DNA of 64,000 bases from Methanolacinia paynteri. GTDB taxonomy: Archaea; Halobacteriota; Methanomicrobia; Methanomicrobiales; Methanomicrobiaceae. Below, in pieces: positions 1-7,365 of the stretch (position 1 is the stretch's first letter; every line of letters begins with the position of its first letter). The stretch is from NCBI RefSeq assembly GCF_000784355.1, contig NZ_KN360928.1, positions 191,820 through 255,819 of the forward strand, given 5' to 3'. A program made the translations under genes and the position numbers. The notes beneath the pieces were generated by a model. It did no database searches and was not told the DNA's origin. It saw only the letters and a list, made by a program, of their open reading frames with translations.

Positions 1-278
1 GAAGAGCGGACGAATGCATCAGGCAGTTTCCGAAAAATATCAACGTGGCTATAGCACTCGAACTTGCAACAGGGCATGATGTCGAGGTAGAACTGTGGGC
101 TGACCCGGACCTTCAGAGAAATACGCACGAAATTATCGTCGAAGGGGATTTCGGGAATTTTTACCTGAAGATCGAGAACAAACCCTGTCCGGACAATCCT
201 GCTACAAGTTACCTTGCCGCATTATCGATCATAACACTGCTGAGAAACCTGGAAGAGCCTATAAAGATCGGGACATAA
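1..278 (+). CDS. nadX: L-aspartate dehydrogenase, C-terminal part (partial gene)
   Basis: The open frame runs in from the left edge, so only about the last 91 residues are visible. The fragment has FPKNINVA followed by ADPDLQRNTHEI and a TSYLAALSII ending, the pattern of the C-terminal catalytic/dimer domain of archaeal aspartate dehydrogenase. That enzyme oxidises L-aspartate to iminoaspartate with NAD(P), replacing NadB. The next two genes are nadA and nadC in the same direction with short gaps, which fits the iminoaspartate to quinolinate to nicotinate mononucleotide route. The GTG codon at 45 is internal and not a real start. Identity rests on motif pattern and operon context. Confidence 0.88.
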   Translation, partial: RADECIRQFPKNINVAIALELATGHDVEVELWADPDLQRNTHEIIVEGDFGNFYLKIENKPCPDNPATSYLAALSIITLLRNLEEPIKIGT

Positions 279-296
279 ATAAAAGACAGGATTCCA

Positions 297-1193
297 ATGG
301 GCGTAAAAGAAGATATTGAGAGACTCAAAAAGGAGAAGAAAGCTGTCATTCTGGCTCACAACTACCAGCCTCCCGCAATTCAGGATCTTGCAGATATCAT
401 AGGAGACAGCCTTGAGCTTGCAATAAAGGCAAAAGAGGCAACAGAAGATCTAATCGTCCTTTGCGGAGTTCAGTTCATGGCAGAGACGGCAAAGATTCTC
501 AATCCCGGCAAGAAAGTGATATTGCCCGTAAAGGATGCGGGATGCCCGCTTGCCGACCAGCTTACTCCTGATATGATAAAAGAGGCGAGGAAAAAACATC
601 CCGGGGCAGCAGTGGTCGTCTATGTAAACTCGTCTGCCGAATGCAAGGCCGAAGCGGACGTAGCATGCACCTCTGCAAACGCAGCCGGTGTTGTCAGGTC
701 CCTGGAAGAGACGGAGGTCATATTCGGGCCTGATTCGAACCTCGCCTCGTGGGTTCAGGAGCAGGTTCCCGGGAAAAAGATAATTCCTGTTCCTCCCGAC
801 GGCCACTGCCCGGTCCATGCTGTATTTGAGATCGGGGATACGGAGGAGGCAAAAAAGCTGGGCTACTGTATTGTCTGCCATCCCGAATGCGAAAAGAGCA
901 TCCGGGACACATCCGATTTCGTAGCATCCACAGGCGGTATGATGAAGATCGCTTCCGAAGCCCGGAGATGGGCCGTCCTTACCGAGAAAGATATGACATA
1001 CAGGCTTTCGAAGGAGTACCCCGAAAAGGAATTTCTCGCTTACGAAAAGTCAGTCTGCAAAGATATGAAAAAGATCACGCCCGGAATTCTCAGGAATTCC
1101 CTTGAGACAGAAGAGTACGAGATCGTACTTGACGAAGAGGTAATGAACCGTGCAAGAGGTGCGATCGAGAGGATGATAGCAATAAGGAGTTAG
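297..1193 (+). CDS. nadA: Quinolinate synthase
   Basis: NadA condenses iminoaspartate with dihydroxyacetone phosphate to quinolinate, using a [4Fe-4S] cluster held by three cysteines. At 298 residues this is the short, triplicated-domain archaeal/Thermotoga-type form. The three expected ligands are visible: C83 in AGCPLAD, C171 in DGHCPVH and C254 in SVCKDMKK. Other family motifs are AHNYQ near residue 20 and GDSLELA near 37. The ATG at 297 lies 18 bases after the nadX stop, with only a weak ribosome site. nadC follows 2 bases downstream, so the three genes form one NAD operon. Confidence 0.97.
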   Translation: MGVKEDIERLKKEKKAVILAHNYQPPAIQDLADIIGDSLELAIKAKEATEDLIVLCGVQFMAETAKILNPGKKVILPVKDAGCPLADQLTPDMIKEARKKHPGAAVVVYVNSSAECKAEADVACTSANAAGVVRSLEETEVIFGPDSNLASWVQEQVPGKKIIPVPPDGHCPVHAVFEIGDTEEAKKLGYCIVCHPECEKSIRDTSDFVASTGGMMKIASEARRWAVLTEKDMTYRLSKEYPEKEFLAYEKSVCKDMKKITPGILRNSLETEEYEIVLDEEVMNRARGAIERMIAIRS

Positions 1194-1195
1194 TT

Positions 1196-2056
1196 ATGCA
1201 TATAAACAGGGAGATCCTCACGGGCTATCTTTCGGAAGATACGGAAAGAGGAGATCTGACATCGGATGTTGTTGTCCCGGATATTGAGTCCTACGCCGAG
1301 ATCATCTCAAAGGACGACGGCATCATATGCGGACTTGAAGAGGCGGCATTCCTGTTCGGCTATGCGGGCGCCAAAGCCGTTCTTACCGCATCCGATGGCG
1401 AGAGGGTCTCTGCAGGAAGGAAACTGATGGAGATCAGGGGAAAGGCGAAGGCCATTCTTCTTGTCGAGAGGACCGCCCTGAATATAATAGGAAGGATGAG
1501 CGGAATTGCCACAAAGACCGATATTATAGTCCGGAAGGCGAGATCGGTCAACCCGAAGATCAGAATAGCCGGAACCAGAAAGACATCTCCGGGTGCAAGG
1601 GCGATAGACAAAAAGGCCATTGTTACCGGCGGGGGAGACCCGCACAGGTACGATCTCTCCGACGCATTTCTGATAAAGGACAATCACCTTGCAGTATGCC
1701 CTGCAGCAGAGGCAATAAGAAAAGCAAAGGAATATTCGGCATACAAGAAGATCGAGATCGAGGCCGAATCCCCGGCAGACGCACTTGCCGATGCAAAGGC
1801 AGGTGCAGATATTATTATGCTGGATAATATGAAGCCGGAAAAAGTATCGGAGGCATTAGGGCTCATAACCGACGCAGGACTCCGCGGTAGGGTCTGCATA
1901 GAGATTTCAGGCGGGATCGACGGAAAGAATTTCGAGACCTATGCAAGTCTCGATATCGATGTAATAAGCATGGGTGCGCTTACGCATTCGGTCAAAAACT
2001 TCGATGTCTCCCTGGATATGAAACCGGGCGTTAGGAACTTCACGGTAAAAATCTGA
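1196..2056 (+). CDS. nadC: Nicotinate-nucleotide pyrophosphorylase (quinolinate phosphoribosyltransferase)
   Basis: NadC makes nicotinate mononucleotide and CO2 from quinolinate and PRPP, the third step of de novo NAD synthesis. The 286-residue protein has the N-terminal EDTERGDLTSD motif, AGTRKTSPG (RKT binds the substrate carboxylates), FLIKDNHL, IEIEAES, MLDNM and the IEISGGI phosphate-binding loop, all in family order. The ATG follows an AAGGAG ribosome site at 1184-1189 that lies inside the end of nadA, so translation is probably coupled. The stop is only 3 bases from the stop of the convergent regulator gene. Confidence 0.97.
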   Translation: MHINREILTGYLSEDTERGDLTSDVVVPDIESYAEIISKDDGIICGLEEAAFLFGYAGAKAVLTASDGERVSAGRKLMEIRGKAKAILLVERTALNIIGRMSGIATKTDIIVRKARSVNPKIRIAGTRKTSPGARAIDKKAIVTGGGDPHRYDLSDAFLIKDNHLAVCPAAEAIRKAKEYSAYKKIEIEAESPADALADAKAGADIIMLDNMKPEKVSEALGLITDAGLRGRVCIEISGGIDGKNFETYASLDIDVISMGALTHSVKNFDVSLDMKPGVRNFTVKI

Positions 2057-2059
2057 CTG

Positions 2060-2293
2060 TTATTGTTCAGGATTATCTGCATCATCCCGGATTCCGTCCT
2101 CTTTATCGAATATAAAAACCTCTTCAATGGCGCAGTTAAAAAATTCCGCCAGTTTATGAGCCAGGAGGACGGACGGGTTATATTGTCCTTTTTCAAGAGA
2201 GATTATAGTGCGGGAGGAGACATCCACTTTTTCTGCAAGCTCCTGCTGTGTCACCCCTCTCTCGTTCCTGAGCTCTTTAATGCGATTGTCCAT
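2060..2293 (-). CDS. XRE-family HTH transcriptional regulator
   Basis: This 77-residue protein is little more than one helix-turn-helix: RIKELRNERGVTQQELAEKV then SSRTIISLEKGQYNPSVLLAHKLAEFF. It matches the small cytosolic XRE regulators (YgzD/Cro-like) usually paired with a membrane protein. Its ATG directly follows the TGA of the DUF2178 gene, with an AGGA(TG)-type ribosome site inside that gene's end, so the two are co-transcribed. The twin palindromes at 2728-2757 just upstream of the operon are the obvious binding sites, implying autoregulation (inference). The acidic C-terminal tail is typical of the group. Confidence 0.9.
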   Translation of the reverse strand: MDNRIKELRNERGVTQQELAEKVDVSSRTIISLEKGQYNPSVLLAHKLAEFFNCAIEEVFIFDKEDGIRDDADNPEQ

Positions 2294-2716
2294 TCACATC
2301 CTCTTTTCATAATAGATCAATGAACCTGCCACGAGCGAGGACTGGATAATAATCAGTGATGCTAATAAAATTGTGATATACAGCTCCAGGTTCATAAGTG
2401 CCGATGCGAGTGCGATGAAACAAAGTAAATAGACCATTATGCGGGACGCATTCCACCCGGCTCTCTCCCTGATGCGGATGTTCCTCTCGTCTTTCTCCTC
2501 ACGGAGAGAGAGCTTCTCAATTTCAGGTGTTGCAACAGCCTTTGTCACGTACTTTCCGGCCAGATGCCCGACACCCAGCACAGCAAGTGCCGCACCGATC
2601 CCGATACACAGGCCGTTAATCTGGCTGCTGTCGAATACAGATGATTTGGAGATGAACATGAGCACAATGCCAAGAATCGTCACAACCCATGCTGCAGAGG
2701 TATAGTCTTTAATCAT
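2294..2716 (-). CDS. DUF2178-type membrane protein
   Basis: A 140-residue membrane protein with four likely membrane segments: near residues 7-23 (WVVTILGIVLMFI), 32-50 (GLCIGIGAALAVLGVGHL), 91-107 (MVYLLCFIALASAL) and 112-130. A charged cytosolic loop, LSLREEKDERNIRIRERAGW, lies between the pairs and is characteristic of DUF2178. Such proteins commonly sit in one operon with a small XRE regulator, as here, and are thought to modulate that regulator, although no biochemical role is established. The ATG at 2716 is preceded by the twin palindrome region rather than a strong ribosome site. Confidence 0.8.
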   Translation of the reverse strand: MIKDYTSAAWVVTILGIVLMFISKSSVFDSSQINGLCIGIGAALAVLGVGHLAGKYVTKAVATPEIEKLSLREEKDERNIRIRERAGWNASRIMVYLLCFIALASALMNLELYITILLASLIIIQSSLVAGSLIYYEKRM

Positions 2717-2727
2717 AACATATCATG

Positions 2728-2757
2728 TGAAGTTTATTTCATATGAAGTTTACTTCA
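2728..2757. promoter_or_regulatory. Twin operator palindromes upstream of the DUF2178-XRE operon
   Basis: Two near-identical 14-mers, TGAAGTTTATTTCA (2728-2741) and TGAAGTTTACTTCA (2744-2757), are each imperfect palindromes TGAA-N6-TTCA. Their centres are 16 bp apart, about one and a half helical turns. They lie 12-41 bp upstream of the membrane-protein start on the minus strand, where an archaeal promoter would be. The outer arms also form ATGTGAAGT/ACTTCACAT. This is the expected arrangement for cooperative autorepression by the encoded XRE protein (inference). Confidence 0.65.
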
Positions 2758-2813
2758 CATACATGTGTTACAATCCAAAAGAACAGGAACTGAAAAAAAT
2801 AAATTCCGGTGGA

Positions 2814-4505
2814 TCAGAGGCTTTCGGTATAAATGCCGGAGCCGACAAACCACTCATCATCAACCGGTGAAACATAACAGAGTTTCAGCCGGGCGTCACC
2901 GGTATCCGGATCGAAATACTGGACATATACGAACCCTCCGCCACGTTTTGCAACGGACGACTCCCACCCGAGAATCTTCACCCCGTATGTATCCAGCAGA
3001 TCGAGCCTGTTTGTCCCGATATATTCAGGCTGGTGCGGAAGTGCAAGAGTATTTCCCTCGTAATCATATGCAAATATGTATTTCCCGCCGTCTGCGAAGG
3101 TCCCGTTCAGGTCGTTGAAGTCGGAAACGGCCTTTTCCTTCCCGTTCGCCTGTGCATAGTCACGTGCGTTCTTCACCCTTTTTACAAGCTCGTCCTTCTC
3201 CGAAATATTGAACTCTGCCGGAATTTCAGGCAGATATATCCCCGATCCAACAAACCACTCGTCATCTACTGGCACCACATACGAGAGCTTGAACTCCTTC
3301 TGGAAGTTGTCTTCAGGATTCGGGTAGATGTAATAGATCGAACCGCCGCCGTCCGGAGCGGCGTCGATCAGACCGTCGATGAATTCAACGCCGTTTGAAT
3401 CGGAAATTCCGGTGCGGGCCGTGCCGAGCAGTTCCTGCTGGTACGGCAGTGCAATTACCGTTCCGTTCATCTCGTATGCAAAGATGTATAGTTCGCCGTC
3501 TATGAAAGAACCGTCTACATCATTGAACTCCTTCAATGCGGCCTCTTTCCCGTTTTCTTTTGCATAAGCTGCGGCATTATCGACGAAGGCCGTAAGATTC
3601 TCATAGCGGGAGTCGGTTGAACCTGCCGCTGCCGGGGAAGAAGCGTCTTCTTCTCCTGCGTTATCGCCCGAATAAGTGACGACGACCCTCCATTCGACTC
3701 CGTTTATACCTGCTGTTCTCCAGAAGGCAGTCTTTGTTACATTGCGGTTCCATGTCCTGTCCGAGAAGATGTATTCAGCCGAACCGGATTCCTCCCCTGC
3801 GATACGGGTCAGCACCTCCTGGAGGGAGGCATCGCTGTATATGGAATCAGAGAAGAGATTGTTGCCGATCTCTTCGCTCTTCGTATCATAGATCAAAGTC
3901 CCGTCCGTCTGTGCGACCCACACATCATAAGGCGTTCCTTCGATGACCGGCTCAATCTGCCTGCCGAGGAATGTCTCCGGCTTGTATGTCATATCGGTGT
4001 AGCCGAGATATTCGCCGGAAGCGGAAAATACCGGGTAGCTCTGCGAAATTCCCGTAAAGCCTTCGGCCATAGTGAAGACATCGCTGACAACCGGAACCTT
4101 TTCGCTGTTGGCCTTCTGCACCTGCGCCTGCCAGCTCAGATCCGTTCCTACGATCTCCTCGTAATTTCCGGGCACTGCGGTCACGACAATGCCGTCATTC
4201 GTTATCACGAGCGAAGATATCGCCCACGGAAAATTCAGGAGGTTCTCAGACAGGGCTGCCTTGGCTTCCTCCCCGGTCAGGCCTGTCTTTGAAAGGACTT
4301 CCGAATTGTTTGAAAGTCCCGAATCTATCTCCTCAAGTCCCCCGTTGATCGATATAACAAGTTCTTCTGCGACTGCGTCTATTTCATTCTGTGTTTTCGT
4401 ATCGTTTCCGGACGAAACATTATCGCCGTCCGTGCCTGTGCACCCGGAAAAAGCAGCCAGAACCCCCAGAACGAGCATTATAATCATAAACGAATATTTC
4501 ACCAT
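2814..4505 (-). CDS. Cache-domain extracellular lipoprotein
   Basis: The 563-residue protein begins with a lipoprotein signal (FMIIMLVLGVLAAFSGC, lipobox FSGC) and is otherwise extracellular. The N-terminal half (about 40-270) looks like a double-Cache fold with TDMTYKPETF and WRVVVTYSG. Two further Cache-type units follow, each opening with DYAQANGK/AYAKENGK-like helices and ending with the repeated DEWFVGSGIY. Cache domains bind small extracellular ligands. There is no transmembrane helix, HAMP or kinase part, so it may capture a ligand for a separate receptor. The ATG at 4505 is preferred over 4520 because a GGTGAG site precedes it at the right distance. Confidence 0.8.
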   Translation of the reverse strand: MVKYSFMIIMLVLGVLAAFSGCTGTDGDNVSSGNDTKTQNEIDAVAEELVISINGGLEEIDSGLSNNSEVLSKTGLTGEEAKAALSENLLNFPWAISSLVITNDGIVVTAVPGNYEEIVGTDLSWQAQVQKANSEKVPVVSDVFTMAEGFTGISQSYPVFSASGEYLGYTDMTYKPETFLGRQIEPVIEGTPYDVWVAQTDGTLIYDTKSEEIGNNLFSDSIYSDASLQEVLTRIAGEESGSAEYIFSDRTWNRNVTKTAFWRTAGINGVEWRVVVTYSGDNAGEEDASSPAAAGSTDSRYENLTAFVDNAAAYAKENGKEAALKEFNDVDGSFIDGELYIFAYEMNGTVIALPYQQELLGTARTGISDSNGVEFIDGLIDAAPDGGGSIYYIYPNPEDNFQKEFKLSYVVPVDDEWFVGSGIYLPEIPAEFNISEKDELVKRVKNARDYAQANGKEKAVSDFNDLNGTFADGGKYIFAYDYEGNTLALPHQPEYIGTNRLDLLDTYGVKILGWESSVAKRGGGFVYVQYFDPDTGDARLKLCYVSPVDDEWFVGSGIYTESL

Positions 4506-4629
4506 CAAACCACTCACCATAATGCAGGAATAATGAAATCCTGCCCGGATGCTATGTTAATATTTGAGGGATATAAGGTTAGTGAATTTTCTTTGAGAGA
4601 TTCACAAGAGCTGAATTAAAAAAATATGT

Positions 4630-4787
4630 TCAACAGGCAACCCTTGCGCAAGTCCGCTTCGCGTACACGCCCTGACCTCAGGGCTTTGCGCTATGGCGAT
4701 AGCCCGGCCTTTCGGCCGGGAGAGAACCCGGTTTAGGAAGATAGTGATAGACTTTCGGAGAGCAATAAGAAATATTTCCCGGCCGAG
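4630..4787. other. GC-rich, hairpin-dense intergenic segment
   Basis: Between the lipoprotein start and the 97-nt element lies a GC-rich block in an otherwise AT-rich gap. It holds GCCCTGA/TCAGGGC (4669-4684) and CCCGGCC-tttc-GGCCGGG (4703-4720), the second a strong RNA hairpin. Open frames crossing it are low complexity and not gene-like. It may be the distal part of a longer structured RNA continuing from the 97-nt element on the minus strand. No promoter was identified with confidence. Confidence 0.4.
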
Positions 4788-4884
4788 GCTCCCCGGATGG
4801 GGAGCGTCCAGGCCGGGTTATCATCATTAAGCAAATTTCGCAGAAATTTGCGCCCGGGCTGCCCCGGCAGGGGCTTATGCCCTT
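4788..4884 (-). repeat. 97-nt structured intergenic element, copy A
   Basis: Read on the minus strand it starts AAGGGCATAAGCCCC and contains three hairpins: GCCCC-tgcc-GGGGC (4861-4874), GCAAATTTC-tgc-GAAATTTGC (4831-4851) and GCTCCCC-atcc-GGGGAGC (4788-4805). The same hairpin order and flanking words recur at 46587-46683 on the plus strand, also in 97 nt. Copy A begins 39 nt after the stop of the last gene of the hydrogenase cluster and is in sense with it, so it may end, protect or process that transcript (inference). Confidence 0.7.
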
Positions 4885-4922
4885 TAAAAGAAGATATGAA
4901 ATATAAAGGAAAATGAAAATCT

Positions 4923-5618
4923 TCAGATTTCCCCGAGATCGTGCTTTATCGACTGAATCACAAGCCTTATCAGGCCGAGCTGGCAATCGGTCTCTGCAAG
5001 GATGCAGATGAAGAGATCGCCCACCGGTGATATGATCAGCTTTCCCTGCGGGGTTTCGAGAATGAGCTGGGTTGAAGAGTCCATACCGAGATCTGCGGTG
5101 ATCTGGTTGGCGGACCTGACAAGATCCTCGGACAGTGCCGCGACCTGCTCGAAATCCGCATCTCCTGCCGAATGAAGGGCAAATCCTTCAAAGAAAAGGG
5201 AGACCGCCTTCACTCCCGGCTGTCTAAGGACGTTTTGAAGAGTCTTTTCAGAGAGAATCTCGTCGGAAGAATCTCCTGAAGAAGCCTCTCTTCCCTCTAA
5301 CTCAGATATATCAAAGCTGAAAGATCCCCTGACGAGAATATTCGCCTCGTCGAGTTCGTCATCAGTATATTTTTTCAGTACGCAGTCCAGAGATTCCTTT
5401 TTCAGGAGATTTTTGTATGCCTCCATGCCTGAAAGTTTAAGATCCCCGGCGGCATAACCGGCAGCAACAGGAGTACCTGCATCGGCGAGAACGAACCCCC
5501 TGGAATTATTATATTCGATTACAATGCAGCCTGTAAAATCCCGGCTGAGCTCAAAGAGTTTGTCCAGTGAAACCTCCATGCAGCCCACATGTTCCCCGGC
5601 CGGCAGAGATGCATTCAT
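4923..5618 (-). CDS. DUF2226-like plus roadblock/LC7 fusion protein
   Basis: This 231-residue protein has two parts. Residues 1-100 resemble the DUF2226/DUF4388 type of small sensory domain, with RDFTGCIVIEYNN, a GTPVAAGYAAGDLKLSGMEA segment and KKYTDDELDEANI. The shorter protein at 10810-11382 has the same pattern. Residues 125-231 form a roadblock/LC7 unit (VLRQPGVKAVSLFFEGFALHS, then LILETPQGKLIISPVGD). Roadblock proteins dimerise and regulate small GTPases or P-loop ATPases. The start overlaps the stop of the preceding roadblock gene as ATGA. It closes the hydrogenase cluster, and its partner is unknown. Confidence 0.75.
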   Translation of the reverse strand: MNASLPAGEHVGCMEVSLDKLFELSRDFTGCIVIEYNNSRGFVLADAGTPVAAGYAAGDLKLSGMEAYKNLLKKESLDCVLKKYTDDELDEANILVRGSFSFDISELEGREASSGDSSDEILSEKTLQNVLRQPGVKAVSLFFEGFALHSAGDADFEQVAALSEDLVRSANQITADLGMDSSTQLILETPQGKLIISPVGDLFICILAETDCQLGLIRLVIQSIKHDLGEI

Positions 5619-5962
5619 AAGGCTGCAATGATCCTTTCGCGATTTTTCTTGAGCTCGTACCTGATCCTGCCCACGTTCACATCCTTCTGGGCGACAATTG
5701 CGATCAGTTCGTCCTCGGAGAGAGGAGAGATCAGGATCGGCCCTTCATCGAGCTCGATAATGATCTGGTTCATCTCATTTTTTCCAAGTTCCCTGCCCAT
5801 CGCCTCCGATGTACCAAGACCGGTCGAGGCCATAGCCCCGAGAGCATCTATATCGACGTCTCCCGAGACGGCGCTCTCAATTACAAAACCGTCCCTTCCC
5901 GCAACAACGGCAGCGGACACACCGTCAAGTTTCAGAAATTCGCTGAGTATCTGTTTAAGCAT
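5615..5962 (-). CDS. Roadblock/LC7 domain protein
   Basis: A single-domain 115-residue roadblock/LC7 protein. LDGVSAAVVAGRDGFVIES opens the fold, ALGAMASTGLGTSEAMGREL is the central helix, and IIIELDEGPILISPLSEDELIAIVA gives the following strands. MglB-like members act as homodimeric regulators of P-loop NTPases. Here a MinD-type ATPase lies in the same gene cluster. A strong AAGGAGA ribosome site precedes the ATG, 26 bases after the hydrogenase large subunit. The downstream fusion gene overlaps by four bases, so the two roadblock proteins are probably made together and could heterodimerise (inference). Confidence 0.88.
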   Translation of the reverse strand: MLKQILSEFLKLDGVSAAVVAGRDGFVIESAVSGDVDIDALGAMASTGLGTSEAMGRELGKNEMNQIIIELDEGPILISPLSEDELIAIVAQKDVNVGRIRYELKKNRERIIAAL

Positions 5963-5988
5963 ATATCATCTGTCTCCTTTTCAACTCA

Positions 5989-7365
5989 TTATCTTTCGGG
6001 TTTTCTCCTTACAAGCTCAATATCCACGGGCATCTGGCCAATTGCATGCGTGGCGCAGGAGATGCACGGATCATACGCCCTTATCACCATCTCGATGCGG
6101 TTCGCGGCGCTCTCGGAGAGAGAGCCGCCGGACACCACCTTTCTCGCGACATCCTCCACACCCCTGTCCATACCGAAGTTGTTCTGGCAGGTCGCGACAA
6201 TCAGGTTGCAGTCGGTGATGAAACCCTCCTCGTCAACCGAATAATCGTGGATTAATGTCCCGCGTGGCGCCTCGACAATTCCCACGCCCCGAGATTTGGA
6301 AACGCCGGAGACCGGGGTTCTTACATCCCCGCCGCATATCGACGGATCCGAGAGATATTCAACTGCCTTCTCGCAGCATGACAGAAATTCTATGTACCTT
6401 GCCATATTGTAGGCAAGCGTCGTCTGCGTAAACTCGCCAAAGGTGCTCCTGTACTCCGCAAGCGCCGCATCCGCCTCGGGCGTGCCCATCTCTTTTACAA
6501 TATTCAGCCTCGCAAGCGGCCCGACACGATAGTAATCACCGCCCTTAAGCCTTGAAAACTTGAGATACGACCAGTCCTCAGAGTATTCCTCGATCAGGTT
6601 GAGATAATCGGCACCTGAAAAAGCCGAGACCGGGTTCCCGTCCTTTCCTATGACATTCACTTCGCCGTTGTATGCAGAAAACCTGCCGTTATCGGACATA
6701 CCCATAAAAGCGGTATCAACGGCACCGAACGAGAGATCGGTCTGGTCGAGGATCGTCCTGGCAATATTCCATCCCTCCCTCGCCGTTTCAAGAGATTTTT
6801 TGCTCATCTCAAGAAGCTCCAGCCTCTTTGACTCCGCAAGGGGATACGATACTCCGCCGGGTATGCATGTCGAGGGATGAATCGGCTTGCCGCCGATCGC
6901 CTCCGTCATCCTCTGCCCGAACTTCCGGACTTCGATTGCCTTTTTCGCGATATCAGGAGCTTTTTTGACAAGACCCAGGACGCTTCTCTCGGCTGCAGGT
7001 GCATCATGGCCGATCAGGAAGTCGGGGGCCGCAAGCATGAAGAAGTGAAGCGAGTGGGAATGAATGAACTGCCCGACCATGAGAAGTTCACGCAGCTTTT
7101 TCCCCGTTGCCGGTGGAGCGGCACCGAAGATCTCGTCGCAGGCTTTGGCTGCCGCAATGTGGTGTGCCGTCGGGCAGATGCCGCATATTCGCGGTGTTAT
7201 CCTCGGCGCTTCCTCTACTGCGGCACCGATCATGAACTTTTCAAATCCCCTGAGTTCGACTACCTCGAAATGGGCGTTATCAACGTTCCCGGAATCGTCG
7301 AGATTTATCTTAACCCTCGCATGGCCCTCGATCCTCGTAACGGGGTTTATCGTGATCTCCTTCAT
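5989..7365 (-). CDS. mvhA: [NiFe] hydrogenase large subunit, Mvh-like
   Basis: The catalytic subunit of a group 3-like [NiFe] hydrogenase, 458 residues. The metal site is complete: RICGIC with C61 and C64 near the N-terminus, and DPCISCATH with C434 and C437 near the end. After H440 comes an 18-residue tail of the kind removed by a maturation protease. NPVTRIEGH at the start is the usual N-terminal motif. The frame stays open further upstream, but those residues are a shadow of the small-subunit gene. The true ATG at 7365 overlaps that gene's stop as ATGA. No F420-binding FrhB or MvhD gene is nearby, so the electron acceptor is not defined; the ferredoxin in the cluster is a candidate. Confidence 0.92.
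   Translation of the reverse strand: MKEITINPVTRIEGHARVKINLDDSGNVDNAHFEVVELRGFEKFMIGAAVEEAPRITPRICGICPTAHHIAAAKACDEIFGAAPPATGKKLRELLMVGQFIHSHSLHFFMLAAPDFLIGHDAPAAERSVLGLVKKAPDIAKKAIEVRKFGQRMTEAIGGKPIHPSTCIPGGVSYPLAESKRLELLEMSKKSLETAREGWNIARTILDQTDLSFGAVDTAFMGMSDNGRFSAYNGEVNVIGKDGNPVSAFSGADYLNLIEEYSEDWSYLKFSRLKGGDYYRVGPLARLNIVKEMGTPEADAALAEYRSTFGEFTQTTLAYNMARYIEFLSCCEKAVEYLSDPSICGGDVRTPVSGVSKSRGVGIVEAPRGTLIHDYSVDEEGFITDCNLIVATCQNNFGMDRGVEDVARKVVSGGSLSESAANRIEMVIRAYDPCISCATHAIGQMPVDIELVRRKPER

Noticed and set aside
4678-4986. 102-residue minus-strand frame across the GC-rich intergenic repeat
   Set aside because: It crosses the hairpin element and the end of the roadblock gene, and its composition (Pro, Gly, Arg, Ser) is that of structured RNA sequence.
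5589-6218. 209-residue plus-strand frame over the roadblock and hydrogenase genes
   Set aside because: Antisense to two clearly coding genes and without domain features.
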